Part shown: positions 1-12,048 of the stretch, in pieces
Position numbering within the stretch: position 1 is the first letter of the stretch
Layout of the letters: the number at the start of each line of letters is the position of its first letter
Assembly (NCBI RefSeq): GCF_037042905.1
Contig: NC_087249.1
Coordinates: 39,057,901-39,121,900, forward strand
DNA from: Lytechinus pictus
Lineage: Eukaryota > Echinodermata > Echinoidea > Temnopleuroida > Toxopneustidae
Direction: 5' to 3'
DNA: 64,000 bases
Made by a program: the position numbers and the translations under genes
The notes under the pieces: model-generated
Seen by the model: only the letters and a program-made list of their open reading frames with translations
Databases searched by the model: none
Told to the model about the DNA's origin: nothing

Positions 1-1437
1 CACCATCATAGCTAATCCAACTTGGTCTACTACCAGTTTGGTCCAATTACCACTCAGTCCAACCAATCATACCAGTTTGTATCCCCTTGGTCCATGAGCA
101 GATGTTTTAATGCCAACACCATCATGGCTAAAACCTCTTGGCCCAATGTTAATTGATTGTTGACAAAGTACTATAAGTCTAACCTAAAAGGGATGAGACC
201 AGCTGGAAACTACCGGTAGATAAAGTGGGTTTTATAGATCAAGTGGAAATTACCCTTATTCCATTTCCTTGGGGGTTGTTTTGTCAAGCCGTTTGTAAGT
301 TTGCTAGACCTTAGAACTGGTGACCAGGGTCCAGTAACACATAGGTTCGTGATTGATCGTACGTTTGATTTTCACAATTGATTGTACTTATTAGGTGGTC
401 TGTCTATGACAGATCACCTCTTGATTTCGCCAGAATTTTCTTTCTTTATTCTTTATTTATTCTTTATTTCTTTATTTATTTTTATTTCTTCCGTACACTT
501 TTTTGTACACACGTTCATTCGAAATTGACATGATCAATTTCCTTCAAATTTCAGTCAGTCATTAAGCCGTATGATTTCTAGTAAAATCAACTTTTTCAAG
601 GTCATTAGGTCATCGGGACGTCATCCAGGCGCCATTTTGTAAAAATCAGGTCATTATCATATCTCGATAACGAGTGATCAAAAATCATCTATATTTGGTA
701 TACATCAATTTCAGGTCAACGGTCAACTAAAAATTTCATCAAATTCCGCGCGCGCACCTCGACGCGCACGTACGCGCGCATTAAAATTTTAAAATGCTCA
801 AATTCGTTCCAAATTAATTTTCCATACGTTTCAGGCCATTTAAAGCATTTTGCAAAAAAACGCGCGCACGCACATGCGCGCGCGTTTTCGCGCGTAATTG
901 CATCTTCCAACATAGATTCTCCAAATTTTTTTATATCAATGCACCGATAATATAATTCTGAACAATTTGATACCTTGATCAACCTTCTGCGACAAGTAAT
1001 AACGAAATTATCACCCGTTAAACTTTGCAGCACGTGTGCGCGCGAGCTCTCACTACAGGCCATATATGGGCAAAAACATGTCTATTGAAAATTCACTGTA
1101 GCTCTTTAAATAGTCCATTGACCACAATTTTTTTTTTCATATATCGATAGAGTATGAGTTGTAGATTTGATTTCATGTCACCATTGTCCCTCAATTTGAT
1201 CATGACGTCATCAAAATTGCGCCTAAACTGAAAATTTCATTTTTTCAAAAATGACGTCATCAAATTTATGCAAATTTGATCATAACTCCGTGAATATTGA
1301 TAATTTTTCGCCCAGATTTCGATATGTTGTAGTTTAGAATGTCCTCTTTCTCGTCAGTAAACATAAATTTTCATTTTGAGAAACGCATCATGGTGTAAAA
1401 TTGCGATGAAAAGAGGCATGTCATTTTTCCTCATTTT

Positions 1438-1699
1438 ACGTGTAATCTCTATGGGACATGACTTTTTCTCAAAACTAGATTCTACATTCCTCTATTTCGT
1501 GAGCTATATCTCCATTTTTTCTTGTTAGTTATCCCTGAGCTTTTAGTATGATGTAGCTGAGATTCTAAGCTTTCGGAATGTGCCCTCCATTTTTCGATCA
1601 GATGTCAGGATCATGCCCGTTTTTTGCTTGCAAAATTGGATTTGTAATTCTCAAATTTGCTTACGTGTAATCTCTATGGGAACGTGTAATCTCTATGGG
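1438..1699 (+). repeat. 18-base word present three times (ACGTGTAATCTCTATGGG)
   Basis: The 18-mer occurs at 1438-1455, 1663-1680 and 1682-1699; the last two are tandem with one base between. The second tandem copy abuts the start of a tRNA-like SINE head. Confidence 0.85.
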
Positions 1700-1782
1700 G
1701 AATATCGTGGCTCAATGGATAACGCACTTGACTTGAGTTCTGGGGGGCGCAGGTTCGAGTTCTGGGGGTGAACAAGATGTTT
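1700..1782 (+). mobile_element. tRNA-derived SINE head
   Basis: An A-box-like sequence (tggctcaatgga) and a B-box-like sequence (ggttcgagttc) are spaced as in a tRNA, as expected of an internal Pol III promoter. The region between does not fold as a clean cloverleaf and there is no CCA-end acceptor stem, so a SINE head is more likely than a working tRNA gene. Confidence 0.5.
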
Positions 1783-2522
1783 ATTTATTTTTTTCTTTTT
1801 ACCACCTCGTACATGATCCTTTATAATTAAAAGGTATGAAAGTTAAAATTTAGCAAGATTAAACAGATTATAATTACTATTTTCATATCACATGTATTTT
1901 CATATATAAAAGAGACCCTTTTCACAGTTCTTTATCATCTCCCGACTTTCACAAGTATTCCATCCATAATGAACATTCCGTTGTCATCATGAAGATCATA
2001 TTGATCTGCTTGAACATGGTAATAGTGATCATGATGGCGAGAATAAGGACAGACCACCTAATTCGTCCGCATGACGAATTAAAATCTAGTTGTACATTGT
2101 AGTCAATGCAATCAATCGTAGAAAAATGTTCTACGATCATTGCTAAGTTTTTTGTTACGGGCCCCAGGAGCCTGTTTCATAAAGGCTTACAATTATTGCA
2201 ACTTCCGTGGTAACGGGGCTCAGCAGCCAATCACAATCAAGGTTTCAATGGAAGTAACAATGATGCTAAAGTGTTTATGAAAGAGTGCCCTTTTCTTAAC
2301 CCTATTCTTAAAAGAATTTACATTGAGTTTGATGATATCTTTTTATGTGACAAGGTGCTAGTTAGGGATATTAAGTTTGATATTTTGTTCAGTGATGAAG
2401 TGGAAACTTTATCCTTACTAAATTATACATTCATGCGTCCAGTTTCATTTCTTTGATTTGTTATGTGTTATGAATTAGATTTGAGTTCAGATATGCTATT
2501 TGTTGATTTTATTCCTCTGCAG

Positions 2523-3717
2523 GCATGATAGGCAAGAAAAGCAGAAGAAAAGTGCACCATCGTCATTGATATCATCATCATCATCTTCAACATCATCATC
2601 ATCCACCTTTACCAGCTCATCTCTGCTGACATCAACAGCATCAAGCTCTCTGTCAGCCTCGGCATCATCTCAATCAACCACACCCAACTCGGCATTGAGC
2701 GGTCAGAGTGGCAGCTCTGGGGCAGGAAGTGGAGAGAAGAAACAATTTCTTCCTGATGGACAAAAGACTGTAGCACAGCTGCAGAGTGAACGAGCGGCGT
2801 TGAGGATGCATTATCAGGGTGCAACCCAAGGAGCTATCAGTAGGCCTATCCAAGCACCCCAGACAAGACTGAATGAAAGGCATCCCCAAAGTAGCCCGCC
2901 CTCTATGGGTGTGGAGTCGTCGAGGTTGGGTGGGCCGGTTGCATCTTCAGCGATGGCAGGCAGCTGGCCAGGGAATGCCCAAGCTGCTCAGCCCGGTGTC
3001 GGACACCGCCAGGTCCACACTGCCGTTCAAACCTCAAACGCGAATGCGCAGACTGTGCGGCCAAGGACAGCGAATCCCACCATAAATGCATCTCAACCGG
3101 GTTCTCCACCAGTCTCACACGGGATCAGAACTCACATTGCTGGTGCTGCCGATGTACAGCCCGGTGTCCCTGTCAGACAAGCCTGTAGTCAGATGGTAGT
3201 CCCTCACCAGGTACTCAGGCAATTCAGTCACCCTAATGACCTCACTTTCAATGTTGCACCCGCTAAATCTAAACGTGTTCCTGTTTCCTCCGCTACCCAA
3301 ACAGGCGGGCCCATGCTCGCCGTGAGACACGCAGTCGATAAGCCCCGGCGGTTCAGCGAGAGTGACCAGCTCTCGTCAACCAGAGCTACCTCAAGTAGCA
3401 GCAATAGTAGTAGTTGTTGTAGACAGTCTGCTGCTGCTAATCATAACACTTTTACACCAAATAGCACCACCACCTTTTCCTACTCTAAGTCTGGTTTGCA
3501 TGCACAGCCTCCACCAACCTCACCACTGCACGCTGGCACCTTTCTTTTCTCCAAGCATGTTGCCCTGTTTTCTGGTGATGGTATTGGGCAGGCACAGGTA
3601 GGGGCCGATAGTGGCTGTAGAACACCTCCACCAACACTCAACACTAGTCCACCACAGGTCAGGGGTCATCGTAGACGCAGTGGTAGTATGCCATCTCAAT
3701 TCACCCTAGCTCATAAG
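2523..3717 (+). CDS. SH3RF1: SH3RF exon: Ser/Pro-rich linker between SH3-3 and SH3-4
   Basis: The acceptor is a pyrimidine tract ending ctctgcAG before 2523; the donor AAG|GTAGAG follows 3717 at a codon boundary. The encoded segment opens [14 protein letters not shown], then a serine run encoded by TCA/TCT repeats (about 2566-2680), and ends with a basic-Ser motif [12 protein letters not shown]. No folded domain is visible; it is probably disordered. The open frame runs on to 3819, but the downstream exon fits in phase only from the 3717 donor. Possible in-frame alternative donors lie near 3597 and 3657. Confidence 0.9.
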
Positions 3718-6589
3718 GTAGAGTCCTCTTTAGCTTATATAATCAAGGAATATAAAATTTCTTGGGAAATGATAGTAACTCTTTACAGATCATTACAGCT
3801 TGTTTTATCCCAAAGTTAGAAGTAATTAAAATATCAATTTACCCCTTGTCACTGTTGGGTTATCACAATATAGTTGGGGGAATATGCTGTTCTGAAACAC
3901 TCAGGATTTGTGTTCTATGAGTTAGACAAAAAAGAATCACTAACATAGTCATAATTGCTAAACTGCTTTTAATGAAATTTACATATCAAAGGAATTAATG
4001 ACATGATAGCTATAAATGCGGGTTTACTTTCTAAAACCTGTGTAACATAATATTTTTGAAAACCAAATCAGCTCTCAAGAAATGTTTAAAGCTAGCAAAA
4101 AGCCTTGAAAAGTAGATTAATAATTTCAGAAAAAGCCATTTGCTGGCATAGAGAGAAAGTGATCCACTCCACCAACTGCCCATTTTAAAGATTTTTTTAA
4201 TGCATCTTTTTGTTTCTCAAATTCATTTCATCCATTTTAGAACAACCATGTCATTGAATTTAATTCATAGAAAACCTCATCAATTTTTGGTTCATATTTC
4301 TGAAGAATATGTCATCTTTATTAAATTGTTTCAGTGTAGCAAGAGCATTCATGGTCCAATAATTATATCATCACAAATTAATTTAGGACATGTATGTGTA
4401 TTGCTTTATTTTCATTCTTTTATGGAGGGCGTTTTTTTGCTTAGTTTTTCATTTTCAGTGGCCTTTATTTCAAGCTTTTTTGTTGTTGCTTTGCTCAAAG
4501 AATTATTTCAAACTGTAATCTTACTGCCTTATTCAAAGTGGCTTACTTACTATTTTGCTAGTAGTAGTTTGATAATTAATTTGGCAAATGAATGACATCT
4601 CATTACCGTACAAATAAAGATGATAAATGATGAGTAGTATTTATTAATAGTAGAAGTATTCCATCATCTGAATGTTACACCATATTTATGTAGTTTATTT
4701 CAAATTTAATTTTCCTTTTCACCTTTTTTCGTGTGCCAGGTATGCTCAGTGTTCACAAATTTGCATTACTCCTTTGTGTGCTGTGTAGCTTACAATTTAA
4801 TTTTCCAGTGTAATGTGTGTGATGTGATGTTTTGATTTTTGATTGAGCTCACCTGCATATATAGTATATTTGTGTGTTTGGTTTTTCAAAGCTTGCTTTA
4901 CAGTGCGATGTAATTGTAAATGATCAGTAAAGATAAATGATTCAAGGAATTATTCACATTCTGAGAAAGAATGATCTGCATTGTCTTTGTCTTGCATTAT
5001 TAGCAGATTGAAGATACTGCAGCTTGGCTGCTTTTTTTTTTGTATTTAGAGAAGTTATATATATTATTGTATTCATTGCCATCTACTAACATTGCAATGA
5101 AAACTGATATTAATCTTGCTGCAGATATTGAAAATTGCACATGACATGTAACAGTTTCAAATGCAGCAAACTATGAGTTGATTGTAGCTATAAGATAAGT
5201 TTACCATTGGTGAATTTTATTACATGATAACGTAGATTATGCTGGGATGCAATTTATCTATTTTGTTTTAATATTGTGCAGGACCCTCAGTGATAGCATT
5301 TTTAGCTACAGAGACTACATTATTGAAATAAACCTGGAAATTAGAATGAATGAATAAATAGATAAATAAATGAATAAATATATAAATCATTAAATATATA
5401 ATAAATAAATGAATGAATGAATGAATAAATAAATGTATATACAGATCAGAAAGCAAACCTATATGGAACTGCTCTAGGGGAGCCAATGCTTGAGATGATA
5501 TTGAAAAACACACGCACATTCATTCAACGAATAGCAAAAAAACAAATCTACCTTAAGCTGATGATGATTAAATCTTTCTTATTTCTATTAAATATGATAT
5601 AATTGTACAGAAGGAGAAGAAAGAAAGGAAAAGCAAGAAACCATCCAACAAGCATGTGACATCGAACGAAGCCCCTGAACTGGGAAGCAATAGAACCACA
5701 AGCCCCTCACGCTCTGCAGTGCGTGCATCCGCGACCCACTCGCCCAACTCCTCAAAGTCATCTTCACCCGACAACCATCAGGGAGAGGCTCCAGCGGCTG
5801 AATCTCCTGCAGGAGCCATGCCAGGAGCAGGAGAAGGAGGAGCCAGGGGTGGAGACACAGGTGCTGCCACCACAGAACAAACCCCACCGAAAACAACTCC
5901 ATTGCTGCGTGAAAGGTGAGCTAATTGCTTACTCGACCACGATGTCGGCTAAAGATTATGTGGTATCGTTCTGTGAAAAATGGAAAAAAGAAACAATATC
6001 TGTTTTTATATTAGGTACTCAAAGCAAATCTCCACTTTTGAAAATGATGAGCAAGTTTTTTTTTTCTTTGCAAGAGTATAACTTTCTCTACAAAATAAGT
6101 CCTTGTTACATTTCAATAGAGTGAGGCTTGAAACAATCCACAGTAAAGTGGTTTATTTTTAAATCTACAAACATATATGTAGTATTCTAACAGGAAGAAA
6201 TGTAAGTTAAAAACTTATCACCTAGTATACCAAACATTTTCTGATAAGTGGTTGGTGCAATATTGTCATCCCAAATTGGTTTCACTTTTGGACATACACC
6301 AAATTACCTGAATGGCTCTTTCGGGGTCTTTGTTACAGAAGAAACGAAAAGGGGAATCTTTTCTCCTGATTTTGAGTAAAAAATTCCTGAAGGTGATGGT
6401 TTTATTATTTTCTTGAACAGATATCGTGTGATTGTCCCCTACCCACCGACCACGGATGCAGAGCTTGAGTTGAAGATTGGAGATACTGTCTTTGTCCACA
6501 AGAAGCGCGAAGACGGTTGGTTCAAAGGCACATTGCATAGAACGGGAAAAACGGGACTCTTCCCTGGCAGTTTCGCTGAACCCTATTGA
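2523..6589 (+). CDS. SH3RF1: SH3RF/POSH E3 ligase scaffold, C-terminal part (3 exons)
   Basis: Exons 2523-3717, 5611-5915 and 6421-6589 join in phase (phase 0 at the first junction, a split Arg codon at the second) to give about 555 residues of the C-terminal half of a POSH-family protein. Family knowledge: SH3RF1/POSH carries an N-terminal RING and four SH3 domains, ubiquitinates targets and scaffolds the Rac-MLK-JNK pathway. Seen here: a Ser/Pro-rich linker, a Lys-rich patch ([10 protein letters not shown]) where vertebrate proteins have KKKKG, and the last SH3 with ALELELK-type diverging turn (AELELKIGD), the hallmark [14 protein letters not shown] and TGLFPGSF ending in EPY-stop. RING and SH3 1-3 are outside the window. 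SH3RF1 and SH3RF3 cannot be told apart from this part. Confidence 0.95.
3718..5610 (+). other. SH3RF intron
   Basis: AT-rich intron with no recognisable exon. It holds a TGAA/TAAA simple repeat at 5345-5434. The acceptor is 'tgatataattgtacAG'. A 131-codon open frame at 4200-4595 is Phe/Ser/His-rich AT-rich sequence and does not look coding. Confidence 0.85.
5345..5434. repeat. Tetranucleotide simple repeat (TGAA/TAAA)
   Basis: About 90 bases of interleaved tgaa, taaa and taga units inside the SH3RF intron. Confidence 0.9.
5611..5915 (+). CDS. SH3RF1: SH3RF exon: Lys-rich patch and Ser/Gly-rich linker
   Basis: It begins with AAG GAG in phase 0, encoding [15 protein letters not shown], then a Ser/Thr/Pro and Gly/Ala-rich stretch ending TPLLRE plus AG of a split Arg codon. 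The donor is GAAAG|GTGAGC. The basic patch matches the position of the KKKKG-containing segment ahead of SH3-4 in vertebrate POSH. Confidence 0.9.
6421..6589 (+). CDS. SH3RF1: SH3RF terminal exon: fourth SH3 domain
   Basis: The acceptor is tattttcttgaacAG. The first base completes the Arg codon, then [18 protein letters not shown] begins a complete SH3 fold: PYPP (ALYDY position), ELELK, the n-Src loop KKREDGW with the conserved Trp, and GLFPGSF. The stop TGA is at 6587-6589, three residues after the domain, as in vertebrate orthologues. Confidence 0.97.
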
Positions 6590-7573
6590 GATTTGATCTG
6601 GACTTAATGACGTACAAGGTGGACCGACGACTGATGCAGAACTTGATTTCATTTGATGCGGACGTAAGCTGTGATGTGAAAGCCTCAATCATGTTTTACA
6701 TTTATATTCATGAACAAGTGTCAGAGCTTTTGTGAATCCGTTCAGATGATGTGTATGGTATGCTTACAAAGGATTCAAGACCACAGTAAGTGTATTGAAA
6801 ATGCCCATCAACTGACAAAGAACAGCTGGGAGGTCTTTGTCGAAAATTGGCGAGCAGGAACCGCAGATTCGTCCCAAGCTTCGGAGCTGATAGAATATTG
6901 CAAACAGGTCGTTTGTCTTTAGTTACGGACTAAACTGCTGTTATGATTTACCAATTTGCGACAGACTTTTTGGTTGTTCTTTGTCCTGAGGGGCATTTGA
7001 TAAAACACTTTCTCTGTTTTTAAATCGTCTGTACACATGTGCGAAAAATCCAATTTGTTTGAATGTCGGCAAGATAATTGTGTAACGAGCATAATTCTCT
7101 TCTTTAATTTACTGCTATCAAGTAAGTTTAAAAGAAGAGTTAGAGTAAAGTGGAAGAAAAAGCAGTTAGCATTGTCTGTGACAGTGTGACAGTTGTCCAA
7201 CAGAAGCGAATGGCTGTGCTATCATGTTGAATTATGAGCAAAAAAAATTATTTCCATTGTTAACGATGAATATATTCTAACTCACATAACTCAGAAGTAT
7301 GAAGTCGATGTCAGAAAACCCTGTTTCTATGCATTCATGCATATAGTACATTGACAATTGAATCGTAATGCCAGAATATGAGGTTTTTTTTTCATCTTTG
7401 CCTGACAGCAGGCTTTAATGATCAGTGACTCAGTTCTGGTGTAATAAAATTCTTTGAATTGAGATTTAGTTTTAAAACACACAACCTTGAGTATATACAT
7501 CGATGTTTGAAATAGTGTAGGATCTGTAGTCTTATGTTTTGAAGGTTTGCATGGTGGTATGAGCAATCATGGA
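6590..7573 (+). other. Probable SH3RF 3' UTR and downstream sequence
   Basis: No further coding signal. The first plus-strand AATAAA after the stop is at 7443-7448, about 850 bases downstream; whether it is used cannot be told. Confidence 0.4.
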
Positions 7574-8126
7574 GGAGGTTTATGGTACTCTAGGTGTAAA
7601 GTCCTGGAAGGACTGAGATTAGAAAAGTGGATAGAAATGGAGGTGAATTGGAAAGGCGAGAAAGTGGAGGTTCGAAAGTAGAGTATTCTTTTCGACATGA
7701 GAGTCGTCCTTAAAAGGACTGTAAACCAGAAGGAGAGGAAAGCTGAGTAGTAGGCAGGCTTGAGTAGAAGTCTTGAGTAGGTGAGAGAAGGCTGGCTTGA
7801 GTAGGCAAGTAGAGCAGGAGAGTAGACTCGTGACACTCCTGAAGACGGACAGTCAACCTGCCCGAAACGTCGAGTCTACTCTCTTGCTCTTGCTACTATT
7901 CTACTACTCCACTAAAGCCAGCCTTCTCTCACCTACTCAAGCCTGCCTACTACTCAGCTTTCCACTCCTTCTGGTTTACAGTCCTTTTAAGGACTAAACT
8001 CATATAAAAAAGAATACTCTACTTTCAAACCTCCACTTTCTCGCCTTTCCAATTCACCTCCATTTCTATCCACTTTTCTTATCTTAATCCTTCCAGGACT
8101 TTACACACGGTGTACCGTAAACCTCC
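7574..8126. mobile_element. Large palindromic (foldback) repeat
   Basis: The two arms are near-complementary over more than 200 bases each, from ggaggtttatggt (7574) to its complement ending at 8126, closing on the inverted 13-mer gagagtagactcg (7818-7830) / cgagtctactctc (7871-7883). The arms carry minor length differences. The 40-base loop contains a small hairpin CGGACAG-TCAAC-CTGCCCG followed by AAACGTCGAG. A half copy of the same family lies at about 15300-15540. Confidence 0.85.
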
Positions 8127-10179
8127 TGCGCGATATGTAGTCTTATCCTTAGAATGACTGTGCTATTTCCACAATTTACAAGACTTGGGGGGAGATTAAC
8201 TCTGAGCCAATCAAAATGAAGGATTTCAGTAGCTTATAAAAAGTAGTCAGTGAAATTGTTAATTATTTATCTCATGAAATGCTCCCCTCAAATCCCCTTT
8301 TCACTCCAACAGGTAAGACTGAATATACAAGATTCTTGTATCTATGGTATCTCTAAACTGTTTTTAAATTTTTTTAAAGAAAATTGTTATCAAATATTCA
8401 GTGTCTATTCAATCTCATGTATCGTGATCACTGATACCAAAGAAATATTGTTTTATCTGGCATTTTTATGTTATCTCGACCACATTTCCTGATTTGTAAT
8501 ATTGTTTTATATATTACACATAGGTTATACCTTGTCTTCTGTATTCAAGTATTTTAGAAATTTTATCACTTGGTAGAAATGAATCATGTTCATTTATATT
8601 ACACATTACTGTTTATTGCGAATACAGTTTGCTAGAAATATAATTTTGCATGTAGCTATAGTGAAGGTCACCTTTTATATTATTTATTGATCAGAACTTC
8701 ACTCGGACTTTCAGTACCAAGCCGCTAACTTGTTTGGGTTTTTTTTTTAGAGAGGGTTCTTGAAACACAGACAAAAGCATAATAGGGTGCTACATTGAAT
8801 TGATAAAAAAAAGAAAAATGCATGAAAATCATCTCAAAACATTGTGTATTCAGTGGCCTGAGAATCTTGATACATTCAATTAAATTCAGGAAATAATTTG
8901 CCAATTGATTAAATTTAATTGAAAGATTTAATTGATAATATCATAATCCATTGAAATCAGTACAGAAAATAAAATTTATAATTCATTCAAACAAATTCAA
9001 CTCATAGAATAAGTTTATAATTCATCCAATTTAATTAAGAAAATATTGGATGATTCATCTAATTCAGTTCAGATAATAAGTTGATAATTCATTCCATTGA
9101 ATAATTGAATTCACAAACTAAGTTGATAATTCATTCAATGGAATTCACAAATAGGTTGATAATTCATACAATTCAATTCAGAAAATAGTAGATTCATTTA
9201 ACAAAATTGTTATTTCATTTGATTTGATATTCACTTATTGAGATCATGATTCACTTGATAAAGCCAGAATTCAGATTTACATAGACTGAAAAGACACAAT
9301 CATGATAATTACTTGCATTTTATTGAAAGAGATTTGCCCAAGGCCAATTCCCTTAAATTGTGATATGAAATTCAACCCAGTCTATGCTTCTAGTCATACA
9401 TGTGTCACGGTTTGTCATTTTCTCTTGTGAAGGCAGCGGGTATGTTTCAGTGTTCTACATGTGTGTAGTACATTTCATGTGCCATACAATTTTGTAATGT
9501 TTTATTGAAAACTCAGATCTTGGACCCCACATCTGAGGTAATAAAAAAATATTAATTTTGTTTGGAAGTTTTGTTATGGACAGAAACTTGAAAACTTTTC
9601 TGATAAAAAAGCTGAAATTTTAATCATTTGGAAAATATCCAGATGATTTGTTTGATTTCATATAGATGTCTACAGAAGAGTGATGCTTGCATACGAAAGG
9701 GCCGTGTCACTTTTTTTTTAAGGGGGGGGGGTTCAGAAGAATTATTGTGATTTGAGCTAAGCAGTGTATTCGTGTAATTGAAAGTGAATAGAGCCCCTTT
9801 TTGGAGAGGAAAATTTGTGTAAACAAATTTTCATATTTATGACCATATTCACAATCTATCCTAAAAAACAAAATATTACTTAGACTTTATGAATAATTGC
9901 TAATATCTGACTGAAAAAAAGAACAAAATTATCCATTCTGTGGCAACGTAACCATCATCAAATAATTGAATAGTTATAATAGTTATGTTATTGTAACCGG
10001 TGGTGGTATGTCATGTATGTACTGTGTTTGTGACTTTTGTTTATGTGTGTTTTTTTAAAACAAATACAAGTGTCTTTTATTTTTATATGGTGAATGTATA
10101 TAGAATATTTGTTAGTATTTATAGCATGTAAAGCAGATATTATTAGACCTTCTTTGGCTTTTTCTTCAGCACTATATGT
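8127..10179. other. AT-rich intergenic stretch
   Basis: No gene seen. Bases 8185-8285 (core 'ctctgagccaatca...ggatttcagt') recur in diverged form at 13120-13215 and look like a short dispersed repeat. Bases 8880-9215 are a degenerate tandem array described separately. Confidence 0.6.
8880..9215. repeat. Degenerate AT-rich tandem repeat
   Basis: Diverged units of roughly 40-50 bases, of the type 'gttgataattcattcaat...gaattcac', repeat about seven times. Confidence 0.65.
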
Positions 10180-11375
10180 CAGGGCCCCATCTTACAAAGA
10201 GTTGCGATTGATCTAATCCTCTCAACTATGGAAAGCCAGCAATGTCATAATTCTTCAGAAAGCAAATGTCCTCGATTTCCCTTAAAAGCATATATGAACC
10301 AAGTGCGCCATCTTGATTCCTGAACTACTCATACCTGTCCAGTTTCCTGACCCTTAATGCTAGTGTAGTCTAGTAATATATACCCACTTAAATGATAACA
10401 TGCTAATTAACTACTCAATACATTTATACCGCAATAATTATGTTACCAAGTAGCAAAACAATTACTTTTCCTCTCAAAACATTTTAGTTTCTCTATACCA
10501 GTACAATTATCGGTCAATTTATTCTCTGTAGTATTATTAGATATCTGAAAACGTATATTCTAAGACTATGTATTTATAACACACAGTCAATGAGAGACCA
10601 CTCTCAGTTCACTCCCCCTTTAAAAACAAAGGGGAATATACTGATTTATAAAGACAATAATGCATGTACTGGAATACGGTACATCTTATGGATCGTTACA
10701 AGAAACTTGCAATCAATCGCATTTAGTTCACCAAATCAATCATAACTTGCAATTAAATGCAAATTTGCAATGGATGGTCTGCTTCTTGTATGAGCTAGTA
10801 AAAATTGATCAACTTTTAGTTGAAATTGATGTATCACTTGTAAATGTGCATCTGAAATTTGCATTTGATTGCAAATATTTTCTTGCACCCACCCCCTCCC
10901 CTTAAGGTTTATGGTTTTATTAGAATATCCACATATCGCAGCCAATTAGGCTGAATTGCATTGGATTTACAAAATATAACAATAAAATGATAACGTGATG
11001 TAGCAATCAAACATAAATATGTTATTTACAAATAAAAAGACAAACACTTTGGGTAACTTGGCATATTAAGGAAAGGATGACCAGAGTGTAAGTCACAAAA
11101 TCTCACCAAATGATGGAAATTGAAAGTCAAGTTTGTCCATGAGTTAAGATGACAAGAATACAATATCACAGGACTAAAATCAGGAATCTGTGTGACGTAT
11201 AATAGTTATAAAATAAAAGAAAATCAGAGCTCATTGAGAACGCAGCTAGTTGAGCGTCCGTTTATTTCCTTTTATTTTGAATGGATGTACTCATTCTAGA
11301 TGTTGGAGCCGCTGGCTTTCCACAGTTGCGATGATTGATCAGATCAATGGCAACTCTTTGTGAGACAGGGCCCAG
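10180..11375. mobile_element. MITE-like element, CAGGGCCCCATCTTAC family
   Basis: The left end is CAGGGCCCCATCTTACAAAG at 10180; the right end near 11350-11375 is its inverted relative (caactctttgtgagacagggccc). Sub-terminal parts also match as inverted repeats (gattgatctaatc / gatcagatcaat; gaaagccagc / gctggctttc). The roughly 1.2-kb interior has no open reading frame of note, so it is non-autonomous. A 278-bp relative lies at 15541-15818. The CAGGG ends suggest hAT, but no clear target duplication is seen. Confidence 0.65.
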
Positions 11376-11630
11376 GTCACATGTCATATAATGTAATGTA
11401 TGTTTCCTATTTCGGAATGATGAAGGGTTCTTTTGCTCATGAATTCAATTTTATTCAGATCCTTGTATTCATAGTGACATAAAAGTATTCAAGTGAATGG
11501 CGGATTTTGCTCATTAAAAATATCATGCGAAAGATTATAGGATTGATTTTGGAAAATTTCTCTTTCTGAAATTGATTTGAGAAGAAAAAAATTCAGGAGC
11601 TTGAGTTCCTTATGACATGAAGTTATGTAA

Positions 11631-12044
11631 AGGCTACCGCACATCTTACGACTGTTCGCGATCCGATTTTGGAGCGAATCGCATTTTGCTAATTTTCTGA
11701 AAAAGTGAATGGAATATATCATTTTATTTGAGGCTAAAATTAATTGAAAGAATACTAATATAACCCTTTTGAAAGATTACAAGCCTTTATTTTAGAGTAA
11801 AGGCCAAATTAGTTTCAAATCGTAGCCAATCGTACGACTGCTATGACGTCATTACGACTAGATATTAAATTCGCTTTTATTCTAAGAAGGATGATAGCAT
11901 AGTCACAGATTTGAACATAGGTATTCGTACGATGATTTAGAACATTATACAGTAAGATATTCCAAGTCTCAATATTAGCATCAAATTCTACTACATGTTA
12001 TTCTGAAATCGGGTCGCAGACCAATCGTAAGGTGTGCGGTCGCC
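11631..12044. mobile_element. TTAA-type MITE, family C (copy 1)
   Basis: Terminal inverted repeats begin AGGCTACCGCACATCTTACG and end CGTAAGGTGTGCGGTCGCCT, followed by TTAA at 12045-12048; the left flank is TGTAA, a decayed TTAA. A second copy with intact TTAA on both sides is at 49486-49901 and matches along its whole length. TTAA flanks are a property of piggyBac and Kolobok superfamilies. Confidence 0.85.
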
Positions 12045-12048
12045 TTAA

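Larger units (their letters stand above)
1..2522. other. Non-coding stretch left of the first visible SH3RF exon
   Basis: No exon is recognisable here. Because SH3RF needs upstream exons, this is probably intron. Bases 1-290 are a degenerate array of short words of the type 'ttggtcca/accagtttgg'; 430-490 is T-rich simple sequence; 740-1045 has runs of alternating CG/CA (cgcgcgcac type). Bases 2165-2270 resemble a common short dispersed repeat (core 'cagccaatcac.atcaagg'), also seen at 22080-22110. A 61-codon open frame at 2271-2456 has no recognised similarity. Confidence 0.6.

Noticed and set aside
716..1063. 115-codon minus-strand open frame
   Set aside because: It is made by CG/CA alternating runs and AT-rich sequence, with no domain or splice context.
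2609..3330. Several open frames on both strands across the SH3RF linker exon
   Set aside because: Shadows of a long GC-richer coding exon; only the frame joining the SH3 exon in phase is kept.
4200..4595. 131-codon plus-strand open frame in the SH3RF intron
   Set aside because: Phe/Ile/Ser/His-rich product of AT-rich sequence, no similarity, inside a well-defined intron.
7839..7868. A canonical hammerhead ribozyme
   Set aside because: Core-like words are present, but stem II and the GAAA overlap by one base and no proper cleavage triplet is framed; kept only as a question in the findings.
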